From: Chitinophaga horti
Lineage (GTDB): Bacteria > Bacteroidota > Bacteroidia > Chitinophagales > Chitinophagaceae
Reading direction: 5' to 3'
Assembly (NCBI RefSeq): GCF_022867795.2
Contig: NZ_CP107006.1
Coordinates: forward strand, 6,076,001 to 6,140,000
DNA: 64,000 nt
Part shown: positions 44,342-53,279 of the stretch, piece by piece
Layout: the number at the start of each line of letters is the position of its first letter
Position numbering within the stretch: position 1 is the first letter of the stretch
Notes under the pieces: generated by a model
Seen by the model: only the letters and a program-made list of their open reading frames with translations
Databases searched by the model: none
What the model was told of the DNA's origin: nothing
Program-made: the position numbers and the translations under genes

Positions 44342-46651
44342 TCAAAGGTACAGTTTCTTGTTTGGCTTAGCACCCATGTAAAACGTGAGTTTACCACCGT
44401 TCATAATGTCCGTATGCGTAATCACGCTTTTAGTGAGCGGTTTGCCATTCAGTTCCACTTTCTGCACATATACATTCTTGTCGCTTTGGTTCTTTGCTTC
44501 CATGGCAAAGGTTTTACCATTCTCCAGCTGGATAGTGGCCGCGTCAACCGCAGGGCTGCCCAGTGAATATTCTACGGAGCCGGGAGCAACCGGGTAAAAG
44601 CCCATCGTGGTGAAGATGTACCATGCGCTCATTTGTCCGCAGTCGTCGTTACCACCTAGACCGTCCGGTGTTGGGCGATACATCTTCTTCAGGATCATAC
44701 GCACGCGCTCCTGTGTTTTCCAGGGCTGGTCGGTCCAGTTATAGAGGTAAGCTGTATGGTGACTGGGTTCGTTACCGTGCACATAGTTACCGATGATGCC
44801 GTCACGGGTAATGTCCTCTGTTTCGGCAAAAAATTCGTCGGGCAGGTGCATGGTGAACAGCGAGTCCAGGTGCGTGGCGAACTGTTTCTTACCACCCATC
44901 AGCGCGATCATTTCGGCCGGGTATTGTGGTACGTACAGGCTGTAGTTCCATGCGTTACCTTCGATAAAGCCCTGACCGTGTGTTTTTAGCGCATCAAACT
45001 CCTTGCGGAACGAGCCGTCGCTCATACGCGGACGCATAAAGCCTGTGCTGGCGTCGTATACATTGCGCCAGTAGGCGGAGCGTTTAATGAACTCGTCGTA
45101 AATATCCTTGCGCCCCAGCTTCTGCGCCATTTGTGCAATTGCCCAGTCGTCGTACGCATACTCCAGTGTTTTGGATACGGAGGAGCTGTTTTTATCTTCC
45201 GGCACATAACCCATGGCCATGTAGTATTCCAGTCCGTCGTACTTTTTATAACGAGCCGTGGCCACACAGGCGTCCAGTGCTTTATTCGCATCGAACGGCG
45301 CGTTGCCTTTCACTACCGCGTCTGCAATCACCGATACGCTGTGATAACCGATCATACACCAGTTTTCATTCGCATAGTGTGACCATACCGGTAACATCTT
45401 TTGCACGCTCTGATCGTAGTGCGCCATCATGGATTGTACCATGTCGGCGTTACGTTTCGGCTGCACCACGTTAAAGAATGGGTGCAGGGCGCGGTAAGTA
45501 TCCCAGAGGGAGAAAGTAGTATAGTTCGTAAAGCCGTTCGCCTTATGCACGTTCATGTCCAGGCCGCGGTAGCTGCCATCGGTGTCCATGTAAGTGGTAG
45601 GGCCGAGGAAAGTATGGTACACTGCGGTGTAGAAGTTCTGTTTTTCCTCTTTGCTGTTCGTTTTAATTGCGATCTTGTTCAGTTCTTTTTCCCACAATGA
45701 CTGTGCATCTGCTTTGGCCTGGTTAAAGTTCCAGTGCGGAATTTCGGCGCGCATGTTGGCGAGCGCACCTTCCTGGCTAACAGGAGAAATCGCGAATTTG
45801 ATCTTGATCTGTTCTCCTTCTTCCGTATCGAAATCGAACCACGCCCTTAACTGGCGGCCCGCCATTTCAGGGAAGTTCTGTGTAACATCGAACTTACGCC
45901 AGAAGCCGCGGTACACATCGCTGGTGTAGCTGCGGTGACCATATTGTTTGATCGGCTTGGAGAACGTCATTGCAAAATACACCGTACGGGTACGCGCCCA
46001 ACCGTTGGTTTGGCGATAACCGGTGATCAGCGTATCGTTTACGACACGAACGAACGTCCACACGTTTTTGTTATCGTAGTTGTAAATGCCCGACATCAGG
46101 TCGAGGATGATGTGTGCGTTTTGTGTTTTGTGAAAAGTGTACTGATGAAACCCTACGCGGTTGCTCGCGGTGAGCTCGGCTGTAATGTCGTGATCGTCCA
46201 GCTTTACCTTATAGTAGCCTGGTTCCGCCACTTCATTGGCGTGGGAAAACGCAGAGCGGTAACCGCTTTTAGGATCGTTCGCCGTACCCGGGTTGAGCTG
46301 AAGCGCGCCGGTAGTCGGCATGATCAGGAAGTCGCCGAGGTCGGAGTGGCCTGTACCGCTGAAATGCGTGTGGCTGAAGCCCGTAATCGTTTTATCGTCG
46401 TACTGGTAGCCTGCGCAGTAGCGGTATACGTCGGGATTGTACTTCCCATTCATCTCGTACGGGATCGTATCGGTGTCCGGACTAAGCTGTACAGCACCGA
46501 AGGGAACTGTGGCGCCCGGGTATACGTGTCCCATTTTTTGGGTACCGATGATCGGATTTACGTATGAAACCAGCTTTTCGCCCGTTTGTGCTAGCGCCGG
46601 GTAGGCGGCCGCCTGTGCGATCAGCAGGATGGTAAAAAGTTGTTTTCTCAT
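44342..46651 (-). CDS. GH92 alpha-mannosidase (second copy)
   Basis: A 769-residue exported enzyme with a signal peptide ending ALAQ. It is a canonical GH92: VNPIIGT at the start, GFSHTHFSGTGHSDLGDF, IEGNAWNYSL, HGNEPSHHTAYLYNW and GGNDDCGQMSAWY. GH92 enzymes remove terminal alpha-linked mannose; the canonical motifs suggest an alpha-1,2 activity, but linkage cannot be proven here. An AAACCGGTTT palindrome lies about 70 bases before the start, tying it to the LacI-type regulator of the same locus. Confidence 0.95.
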   Translation of the reverse strand: MRKQLFTILLIAQAAAYPALAQTGEKLVSYVNPIIGTQKMGHVYPGATVPFGAVQLSPDTDTIPYEMNGKYNPDVYRYCAGYQYDDKTITGFSHTHFSGTGHSDLGDFLIMPTTGALQLNPGTANDPKSGYRSAFSHANEVAEPGYYKVKLDDHDITAELTASNRVGFHQYTFHKTQNAHIILDLMSGIYNYDNKNVWTFVRVVNDTLITGYRQTNGWARTRTVYFAMTFSKPIKQYGHRSYTSDVYRGFWRKFDVTQNFPEMAGRQLRAWFDFDTEEGEQIKIKFAISPVSQEGALANMRAEIPHWNFNQAKADAQSLWEKELNKIAIKTNSKEEKQNFYTAVYHTFLGPTTYMDTDGSYRGLDMNVHKANGFTNYTTFSLWDTYRALHPFFNVVQPKRNADMVQSMMAHYDQSVQKMLPVWSHYANENWCMIGYHSVSVIADAVVKGNAPFDANKALDACVATARYKKYDGLEYYMAMGYVPEDKNSSSVSKTLEYAYDDWAIAQMAQKLGRKDIYDEFIKRSAYWRNVYDASTGFMRPRMSDGSFRKEFDALKTHGQGFIEGNAWNYSLYVPQYPAEMIALMGGKKQFATHLDSLFTMHLPDEFFAETEDITRDGIIGNYVHGNEPSHHTAYLYNWTDQPWKTQERVRMILKKMYRPTPDGLGGNDDCGQMSAWYIFTTMGFYPVAPGSVEYSLGSPAVDAATIQLENGKTFAMEAKNQSDKNVYVQKVELNGKPLTKSVITHTDIMNGGKLTFYMGAKPNKKLYL

Positions 46652-46721
46652 GCTGGCAGTGGATTTTGAACTGAAAAAGTCTTCATTAAGTGGTTGATTT
46701 TTGTGCTCGTGGCTGCACTAA

Positions 46722-46737
46722 GTTAAACCGGTTTAGC
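46722..46737. promoter_or_regulatory. LacI-type operator, site 3 (second GH92 gene)
   Basis: GTTAAACCGGTTTAGC, containing the perfect 12-bp palindrome TAAACCGGTTTA. It lies about 71 bases upstream of the minus-strand GH92 start. Confidence 0.78.
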
Positions 46738-46842
46738 ATCAATAGCAACAAGGGTTTCCATTTTTTTTATTTTGGGGGATGGGGACGCGATGTAAATGCA
46801 GTGAAGTTATCTTGTAATATCCGGCTGACTGCCTGAAAAAGA

Positions 46843-46877
46843 AACATCCTGCCCGGCAGAAGCCCCGGCAGGATGTT
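46843..46877 (-). terminator. Terminator of the small membrane-protein gene
   Basis: AACATCCTGCC pairs with GGCAGGATGTT, followed on the minus strand by TCTTTTTC. Confidence 0.8.
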
Positions 46878-46899
46878 ACGTATAATGGGTGGTTATGAC

Positions 46900-47061
46900 C
46901 TAGATAGAAGCGGCCGTTTGTGCCTTGGACACATCGTTCTTACTGAAACCTTTCGCCTGTTTACGCATCGTCAGCGACAAAATCAGCAATCCCAGTACGA
47001 GCAGCACGATGATGGACGGGCCATGTTGCGTTAAGTTCTGTTGAATGTTGCGAATGTTCAT
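46900..47061 (-). CDS. 53-residue single-pass membrane protein
   Basis: A small protein from ATG 47061 with one hydrophobic helix (SIIVLLVLGLLILSL) and a basic cytoplasmic-looking tail (TMRKQAKGFSK). A TATATTTG box on the minus strand (47080-47087) lies just before it and a terminator follows, so it is a complete small transcription unit. An earlier in-frame ATG would add seven residues. The function is unknown. Confidence 0.68.
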   Translation of the reverse strand: MNIRNIQQNLTQHGPSIIVLLVLGLLILSLTMRKQAKGFSKNDVSKAQTAASI

Positions 47062-47106
47062 ACGGCACAATTTGTACAGCAAATATAAGGAATTACTATT
47101 TAATCT

Positions 47107-47617
47107 ATAATATTAGTAGGGTTTTGTTTTTTAATGGGTTTTACAGGATACGGTGTCTCAAGGGAACAATCAGCTCATTACCCGCCTTAGTTTATAAATG
47201 GACTAACTGGCTACTATCTGGCTACTAACTGGCTACTTACAGTAGGGCAACTGGGCGCTTTTCCCGCATAAACGGTCGACTGGTACCAGTCTCGGCTATA
47301 TTAACAAAGGAAGGGATTTATTGCACATCCTGGCAGGATCATTAGTGGCCGGACGGCGCAGTTTCGTGGACCAAGGCGCATTTTAACTTGCGCCGGAGGA
47401 ACCAGCGGATTTCACTAAGAGGGTGGCAACCGGCGAAGGGGCCGCTTCATACAATTGCAGGGGCAATCGGGGTAAGGTGATCAATAGGTGGGCACGTAAC
47501 CTGTTTGAAACCAGGACGAACGATCATCAACAATATGACAAATAGCAGCACTGCCGCTGAAGTGAGTGACACAACGGCGGCTGGGGGAGAGGGAATAGCT
47601 GGTTCCCGGAAGAAAAT
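47107..47617. other. Intergenic stretch with two repeat types
   Basis: No gene was seen. It contains three direct copies of CTGGCTACT(A/T) at an 11-bp period (47207-47238) and copy 4 of the dispersed repeat (47561-47580). Confidence 0.55.
47561..47580 (-). repeat. Dispersed intergenic repeat, copy 4
   Basis: The minus strand reads CCGCCGTTGTGTCACTCACT, identical over 20 bases to copy 1. Confidence 0.75.
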
Positions 47618-48037
47618 TTAATAGTTGTCTCTGAAAATACCTTCGATCACGTCTTTCAGTTCCCTGGCCTGCAGGGGCTTTTTGAGGAGCCTGACTACGA
47701 GGGGATTGGCGTTGGTACGGCTAATATCGCCGAAATCGAGCGAAGACGATACCATGATGATAGAGCATTGTGACTTAATTTTTTGGGGGTAGGTGTCGAA
47801 CGAGCGCAGGAACTCAAACCCGTCCATTTCAGGCATCTGGATGTCGAGCAGGATCACCGTGGGGGGAATATGTGGCAGGGTGATATTAGACGACAGAAAT
47901 TCCAGCGCCTTGTTCGCATTGGTGAACGAGAGCACAGTCCTGCTGATTTGCTGCAACGAAATCAACTTTTCGTGCAGCAGCAAATCGATATCGTTATCAT
48001 CGATGAGGATGACGCGGAGGTCAGGAATCGAATTCAT
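47618..48037 (-). CDS. Single-domain response regulator (signalling cassette)
   Basis: A 139-residue receiver with no output domain: LIDDND, phosphorylated Asp in LLDIQMPEMDGF and Lys in LLKKPL. It overlaps the receiver-kinase gene by 17 bases, so it is translationally coupled and probably the last step of the same phosphorelay. It must act through protein contacts since it has no DNA-binding part. Confidence 0.9.
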   Translation of the reverse strand: MNSIPDLRVILIDDNDIDLLLHEKLISLQQISRTVLSFTNANKALEFLSSNITLPHIPPTVILLDIQMPEMDGFEFLRSFDTYPQKIKSQCSIIMVSSSLDFGDISRTNANPLVVRLLKKPLQARELKDVIEGIFRDNY

Positions 48038-49121
48038 TTCTGTTCGGAATGGTTATTTCAAATTGAGTACCTTCTCCATACCTGGAATCCACGGTAATGG
48101 TACCGCCAATCTTCGTAAGGGCTTCTTTTACAATATACAAACCGATACCGCTACCGGGTTTATTGTTGTTTTTGGAACGGAAGAACATCTTAAAGATGTT
48201 GTTCAGGTGTTCGCTCAAAATACCGATGCCATTGTCTTCTATACGGATAGATGCCTTGTGGGGCTCCACTTTTACAATGAGGTTGACAGTAGGGTTTTCT
48301 TCCTCCGGCTTCTGGTATTTTACAGCGTTGGATATCAGGTTATTTAAAATAACACTGATCCTGAACGTATCGCCCTTAAACTCCACCGGCTGGTCTACTT
48401 CCACATTAAAGTTGATAGCGGTGTTCTGGTGTTTAAAGGTATCCGTACAATCTTTTATCAGGTTGTTGAAGTCGATTCTTTCAAACTCGAGTTCCAGCCT
48501 GGAATTGCGGTAATATTCGATAATCTTTTGAATGAACCCGTCCAGCCTGGTCACACACATCTCGATCATGTTCATGTAGCCGTTGGGGTCGGTTACGCTG
48601 TTATCGAGGCGGGAGAGGTTGATAATGCCTAATACCGACATCAATGGCGAACGAAGGTCGTGCGACGTGGAATAGATGAACCGGTTTAACTCGTCGTTCG
48701 TTTTTTCCAGCTCCACGATCTTTTCTTTCAGCTGCTTGCGCGCGGAATAGATCTCGTAGGCATTGTTGATGGTCCGGTGCAGTTCCTGCTCATCCCAGGG
48801 CTTTTTGATGTAAGAATAAATGTGGCCTTTGTTGATGGCGTCAATTATATCCTCCACATCGGTGTAACCGGTGAGCAATATGCGGATGGGGTCGGGCAGT
48901 ACGTTCTTGATCTCGTTGAAAAATTCCACACCCGTGGTGGTGGGCATCTTCTGGTCTGCGATAATAATATGAACGTCTATCCCTTTCAACACCTGTTTCC
49001 CTTCCTGCGCAGAATTAGCGATGTAGATCTCATAATTCCTGCGGAAGCTCGCCATAAAGGCGTTCAGGTTATGAACCTCATCGTCAATATACAGTATTCT
49101 GATACGGTTATTTTTCATCAA
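48021..49121 (-). CDS. Receiver-histidine kinase hybrid (REC-HisKA-HATPase)
   Basis: A 366-residue cytoplasmic protein. The receiver is at the N-terminus (LYIDDE; Asp in IIADQKMP, about residue 57), then HisKA with the phosphorylated His in STSHDLRSPL (about 160) and an ATPase domain (NNLISNAVKY, EDNGIGI, GSGIGLYIVKEAL). The receiver-first order suits a kinase switched by phosphorylation from another kinase, here probably the 7TM kinase, which overlaps it by four bases (ATGA). Confidence 0.93.
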   Translation of the reverse strand: MMKNNRIRILYIDDEVHNLNAFMASFRRNYEIYIANSAQEGKQVLKGIDVHIIIADQKMPTTTGVEFFNEIKNVLPDPIRILLTGYTDVEDIIDAINKGHIYSYIKKPWDEQELHRTINNAYEIYSARKQLKEKIVELEKTNDELNRFIYSTSHDLRSPLMSVLGIINLSRLDNSVTDPNGYMNMIEMCVTRLDGFIQKIIEYYRNSRLELEFERIDFNNLIKDCTDTFKHQNTAINFNVEVDQPVEFKGDTFRISVILNNLISNAVKYQKPEEENPTVNLIVKVEPHKASIRIEDNGIGILSEHLNNIFKMFFRSKNNNKPGSGIGLYIVKEALTKIGGTITVDSRYGEGTQFEITIPNRNEFDS

Positions 49122-51295
49122 AGGGTTTGTTGAGACGAATGGTTCGAGATATTTAAAGGTAAATATATAATAAATTCTGCTCCTTTACCAGGTTGAGACT
49201 CTACTAAAATTCTTCCCTGGTGCTTCTCTATGATGCTAAATACGATGGACAGGCCCAACCCGGTGCCTTCGCCCACGTCTTTGGTGGTGAAGAAGGGGTC
49301 GAATATCTTTTCTTTTACCTTCTCGGTCATGCCTATACCGGAATCCTTTATGCTGATGCTAACCTGGTTGGAGTCCACGTGGTGCCGTGTACGGATGGTA
49401 ACCGACTCTTCTCCCTGCTCAGGCTTCATTTTAATGGCGTTAAGCGCGTTATTGATGATGTTGAGGAACACCTGGTTCAATTTGCCCGCGTAACACTCGA
49501 TCTTTGGCAGTTCCCCATAGTCCCGCACGACGGTAACGTGCTGGGGTATGGTGTTGCGGAGTAGTACCAGTGTGGAGTTGAGGCCTTCGTGCACGTCTAC
49601 GGTCTTAAGATCGCTCTCGTCCAGGCGGCTGAAGGTGCGTAACCCACGTACGATCTCGGCGGTACGGGCGGCGCCGTCCTCAATACCGGTAATAAGGGTA
49701 TCGATCTCATTATGCACATAGTCGATATCTATTTCCTGCTTGAAGCGTTGTATCTCCTGTATCTGCTTCGGGATGGTATCCGCCGGGGCCGATTCCATTT
49801 CCTCGTACTTACGTAACAGCGAGCGGAGGTCGGCGAAGTCGAGCTTCAGCGGTTTGATATTAGAAGTAACGAAGTTGATCGGGTTGTTGATCTCGTGGGC
49901 GATACCGGCCGTCAGCTGACCAAGGGATGCCATTTTTTCGGCCTCCACCAGCTGTGTTTGGGCTGATTTAAGGTTACTGAGGGCTTTGTTCAGTTCTTTA
50001 TTGGAGGATTGCAGCTCCTCCGTACGTTCCTGCACCTTCGCCTCGAGGACGGCGTTTTGTTCTCTTACCAGCTGCTCGTTCTCCTGCGATACCTGCAGGG
50101 CGAGGGCGGCGGATTCTTCTTTTTCCTTCCGGTAGATGTTGATCTTGTTGGCGAGGGCGAACGACAGCAGGGTTACTTCTGCTGCGGAGCCCACCTGCAG
50201 TGCGTAATAGGTGAAGTCGTTGTACGGCAACAGGTTAAAGTTGCGCATCACAAATATCACCACGCTGGTAAGGAATATACCCCAGGCGATCAGGAAGTAC
50301 CTGGCGGGTTTAAAGCCCGTGCGGTGCACCACCACGCCCGCGAAGATCGCGATCAGCGATCCGCTCATGGCCACTATCTGCACCCATACCTGTGCCACCA
50401 TGTAAGCGTCAAAGAACATGGGGATAAAGCAGAGTACGTAGAAGAGTGTAACGCCGTGCAGCAATTTATGGCCGAGCGGGTAACGCTCTTTCGTATGCAG
50501 GAACGACTGTATGAACAAGGCCGCCGTTATCCCGTTCAGGATCGGGATAAATACGGTGTCGTGCCGCACCAGCCAAACGTTGTTAGGGTACAGGAACCGG
50601 AACGTATAGCCCTGCTGCGACGCCTGCGTAAGGCCTACGCAAACGATATAGGCTACGTAAATAAGGTAGCTGGAATCGCGGGTGGTTAGGTAAATAAACA
50701 GGTTATAGAGGGCCATTACCAGGATGATACCGATGTATATCCCGAAAATGAAGTTACGTTGTGTGTTCTTTTCGTTGATGGCTGTTTCGGTAGAAAGGTA
50801 TATCGGCAACTGCGCCTGCTCATCGGCGCGTATGGCCAGGTAGTAGTGGCGGGTTTCACCGGTATTTACCTGCAACTTAAAGATGTAGTTCTGGTGATCG
50901 TAGGAACGTTCGCGGTAGGGCTTCATGGTGCCCAGCTCTGTTTTAATAAAGCCGCCGCCGTGTTGCTGCTCGTACAGGCATATATCATCGAGCGTAGGGT
51001 ACTCCAGCTCCAGCAGCAGCACGTCGCTGCCCGATCTGTTTTCCACCGAAAAGCGCGCCCAGTGGGTGTAGGGAGTGATCATCAGGTTGGGCACGTCCTG
51101 GTCAGAGGCCCTGAACACTTTTTCCTGCACCTGCTCGATGGTGAGTTTGTTGGTTTTATCGACGTACAGCTCCAGCGACTTACCGATTTTCATCAGTTTC
51201 TTACTGTCCGTAACGACAATGGGGCCTGCTGCCTTACTGGCGTTGGCGGCGAAAAGGACTAATAGCAGTAAATAGATGAGGCGTTTTAACATCAT
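49118..51295 (-). CDS. 7TM-DISM sensor histidine kinase
   Basis: A 725-residue membrane kinase from ATG 51295; an upstream in-frame ATG lacks a signal sequence at the start. A signal peptide (LIYLLLLVLFAANASKAA) precedes a periplasmic 7TMR-DISMED2 domain (about residues 30-160), seven membrane helices (about 185-385), a coiled coil (about 400-460), HisKA with His in GIAHEINNPINF and an ATPase domain (GEGTGLGLSIV). The family is thought to sense carbohydrates or other small ligands. It is the first signalling gene after the adenylating enzyme and acyltransferase genes. Confidence 0.93.
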   Translation of the reverse strand: MMLKRLIYLLLLVLFAANASKAAGPIVVTDSKKLMKIGKSLELYVDKTNKLTIEQVQEKVFRASDQDVPNLMITPYTHWARFSVENRSGSDVLLLELEYPTLDDICLYEQQHGGGFIKTELGTMKPYRERSYDHQNYIFKLQVNTGETRHYYLAIRADEQAQLPIYLSTETAINEKNTQRNFIFGIYIGIILVMALYNLFIYLTTRDSSYLIYVAYIVCVGLTQASQQGYTFRFLYPNNVWLVRHDTVFIPILNGITAALFIQSFLHTKERYPLGHKLLHGVTLFYVLCFIPMFFDAYMVAQVWVQIVAMSGSLIAIFAGVVVHRTGFKPARYFLIAWGIFLTSVVIFVMRNFNLLPYNDFTYYALQVGSAAEVTLLSFALANKINIYRKEKEESAALALQVSQENEQLVREQNAVLEAKVQERTEELQSSNKELNKALSNLKSAQTQLVEAEKMASLGQLTAGIAHEINNPINFVTSNIKPLKLDFADLRSLLRKYEEMESAPADTIPKQIQEIQRFKQEIDIDYVHNEIDTLITGIEDGAARTAEIVRGLRTFSRLDESDLKTVDVHEGLNSTLVLLRNTIPQHVTVVRDYGELPKIECYAGKLNQVFLNIINNALNAIKMKPEQGEESVTIRTRHHVDSNQVSISIKDSGIGMTEKVKEKIFDPFFTTKDVGEGTGLGLSIVFSIIEKHQGRILVESQPGKGAEFIIYLPLNISNHSSQQTL

Positions 51296-51398
51296 TATAA
51301 GGATAGGAACGAATTTAAGACGCTGTAAATTATGGATTTCTGCCAGCATTGCGAACAATATTGGCAGGGTTACCGGGATATTAGTAAGCGGACCGGGT

Positions 51399-52148
51399 TC
51401 AGGAGTCCTTCTTTTCGATCACTTCGTTCTGCACATCAACGGCGGTTTCATCTTCGGGAGTGTAGTCTACTTCAAGCTGGTAGGCTACTTCAAATATTCC
51501 CTTAGGCCCTGTTTCCGTCCTGGTTTGATTGGGTTGCCTGCGCAGTTCGCGTATCAATGTTTTTTCTGACTCGTCGGCTGTTTGCAGTACGTGAAGGTCG
51601 TTAATGACCATGGCGGTGGCAATAAAGTCATCCTTAGGATAGTAAAAGGTGCCTTCGTTGCCAAGCGACGTATCGATTACGGCGCCTACTCTGCGTGCCA
51701 TACGCGTAGTGATTGGCGCACACAGTACGTGTACCCTGTCTACCGGCAGCTGCGTCATCAATGCTACGCATACGCGGGAGAGAATAAGGCTCCCGATGCC
51801 CATGCCGGCTACCTCTTTGGAGTTCCACATGCCGCAGATCTCCGCGCTGCCTTTACGAACGTCGGTATATATTTTAGGATCGTACTTACCGATCGCTGTT
51901 TCTATAGGAAGGGGTATTACACCGTCTGCCAGCTGCACGCGGGCGCCGCCGTAAGTTTTTTCGCCGGTTTCATCTTCTACGATCACTACGATCGTGTTCC
52001 TGTGCTGCAACCAGTCTACATTGCCAGAGGTAATTTTGGCAATGCCGAAATGTATTTCCAGTAGTTTGCTGTGCCCCTCGTAAAAGCGCATACACGCTTC
52101 CGGGTCTTCTGGCGCAATAAAAGCTCTTACCTTGATCGTAATACTCAT
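51399..52148 (-). CDS. GNAT-fold acyltransferase-like protein
   Basis: A 249-residue protein with a central GNAT-like fold. The CoA-site motif is seen as EICGMWNSKEVAGMGIGSLILSRV (by position about residues 103-126; the loop Gly-x-Gly is GMGIGS), preceded by beta strands IVVIVED and YGGARVQL. It is longer than ordinary GNATs and is closer in layout to N-acyl amino acid synthases (FeeM type) and autoinducer synthases. The C-terminal 50 residues are acidic and probably disordered. It follows the E1-like gene by 33 bases, so the two probably work together. The substrate is unknown. Confidence 0.75.
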   Translation of the reverse strand: MSITIKVRAFIAPEDPEACMRFYEGHSKLLEIHFGIAKITSGNVDWLQHRNTIVVIVEDETGEKTYGGARVQLADGVIPLPIETAIGKYDPKIYTDVRKGSAEICGMWNSKEVAGMGIGSLILSRVCVALMTQLPVDRVHVLCAPITTRMARRVGAVIDTSLGNEGTFYYPKDDFIATAMVINDLHVLQTADESEKTLIRELRRQPNQTRTETGPKGIFEVAYQLEVDYTPEDETAVDVQNEVIEKKDS

Positions 52149-52181
52149 TGGTTTGCTCGTTTAGTTATTAATGCGCGAGAT

Positions 52182-53279
52182 TTATTTAATGATCTGTTCA
52201 AAATCCACATAGTACCTGCCGGATGCAGTGAGTTGCCCGAGGAGGATGCGGCGCACGGTGTCGGCGACCATTGCCCCTCCTAAAACGACAGAAGAGGCCA
52301 GCTGGGGCCATGTCGTAATAGATTTTCCTATTTCAGCCAGGGATTGTTTCATCCTGGGAGACATATTATGCATGTCAACCATCGGGCCGAGAATGGGCAC
52401 TTTTTCTTCGTTTGTCAGGTTTTTCAATGTGTTTATGTCAATATCCGGAATAAGTCCGTGCATCATCGGGTAATCGGGCTGCAAATCGTAACGTTCAATA
52501 TCCAGCATGCCCCGGTCGTTCATTTCCATCACCACTGGTATTTGTAAAGCTTTGGCCTTAATACGGCTGATGATCTTGATGTCGATTCCGTCGCATTCTT
52601 CTATCAGCAGGTCTAATTTACCGTCGCCGGTTAAGAAGTCGCTGAGGTTGTCGTCAGTAGCGCCATCCGCGTAACATTTCACTTTGATAAAGGGATCCAG
52701 TTCCGCTATTTCCCTGGCTGCGATCACTACCTTCGGTACATTCAGGTTATAAATCCCCGTGCGTATGCGGTTCATGTTAGATAACTCCAGCGCATCGAAG
52801 TCGGCCAGGCGTAACTCTCCGCACAGGCGTTCCATCACCAGCGTTAGTGCGATCGATTGCCCTACAGATAAACCGATGATACCCAGCTTGCGGGTGGCGA
52901 GCTGATCGCGCTCTTCGCGGGTGATCTTCTGCATGTTACGGGCGGTGCGAAGTTCAATAAACTCCTGTTCGTCAACGATGTGTACTACACGGCGTGCCCA
53001 GGGAAAGTACACCCAAACGCCGTATTCTTCTGCCGGCGTGTTGCCAAGACGGGCGGCTGCCAGTTCGGTTATTTCTTCAGTCGTTAACTTCCTGGTAGGG
53101 TGTTGGATCTTCATCAGCTCTCTCAGCTGTATATCCAGTTCATCAAATACCTGTATATCCTCCTGCTGCTCGAGCAATTGGATCAAAGCCTGTTTCTGCA
53201 CGGCATCCCCCAACCGGTAAAATGCCGGGGTATATTCAAGCTGTTCTCTTTTGTCTCTGTTGACGCGGTTCTGGATCAT
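52182..53279 (-). CDS. E1-like (ThiF/MoeB) adenylating enzyme
   Basis: A 365-residue protein. An N-terminal helical part (1-130) precedes an E1-like ATP-binding core: the nucleotide loop GIIGLSVGQS (about 134), the acidic and Arg residues in DFDALELSNMNRIR, Lys in NVPKVV and EECDGIDIK. MEMNDRGMLDIERYDLQP resembles the Rv1355c/MoeY-type group, but the nitroreductase half of those is missing. E1-like enzymes adenylate a carboxyl terminus, on a protein or small molecule. No ubiquitin-like partner, MoaD or ThiS is nearby. Confidence 0.83.
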   Translation of the reverse strand: MIQNRVNRDKREQLEYTPAFYRLGDAVQKQALIQLLEQQEDIQVFDELDIQLRELMKIQHPTRKLTTEEITELAAARLGNTPAEEYGVWVYFPWARRVVHIVDEQEFIELRTARNMQKITREERDQLATRKLGIIGLSVGQSIALTLVMERLCGELRLADFDALELSNMNRIRTGIYNLNVPKVVIAAREIAELDPFIKVKCYADGATDDNLSDFLTGDGKLDLLIEECDGIDIKIISRIKAKALQIPVVMEMNDRGMLDIERYDLQPDYPMMHGLIPDIDINTLKNLTNEEKVPILGPMVDMHNMSPRMKQSLAEIGKSITTWPQLASSVVLGGAMVADTVRRILLGQLTASGRYYVDFEQIIK

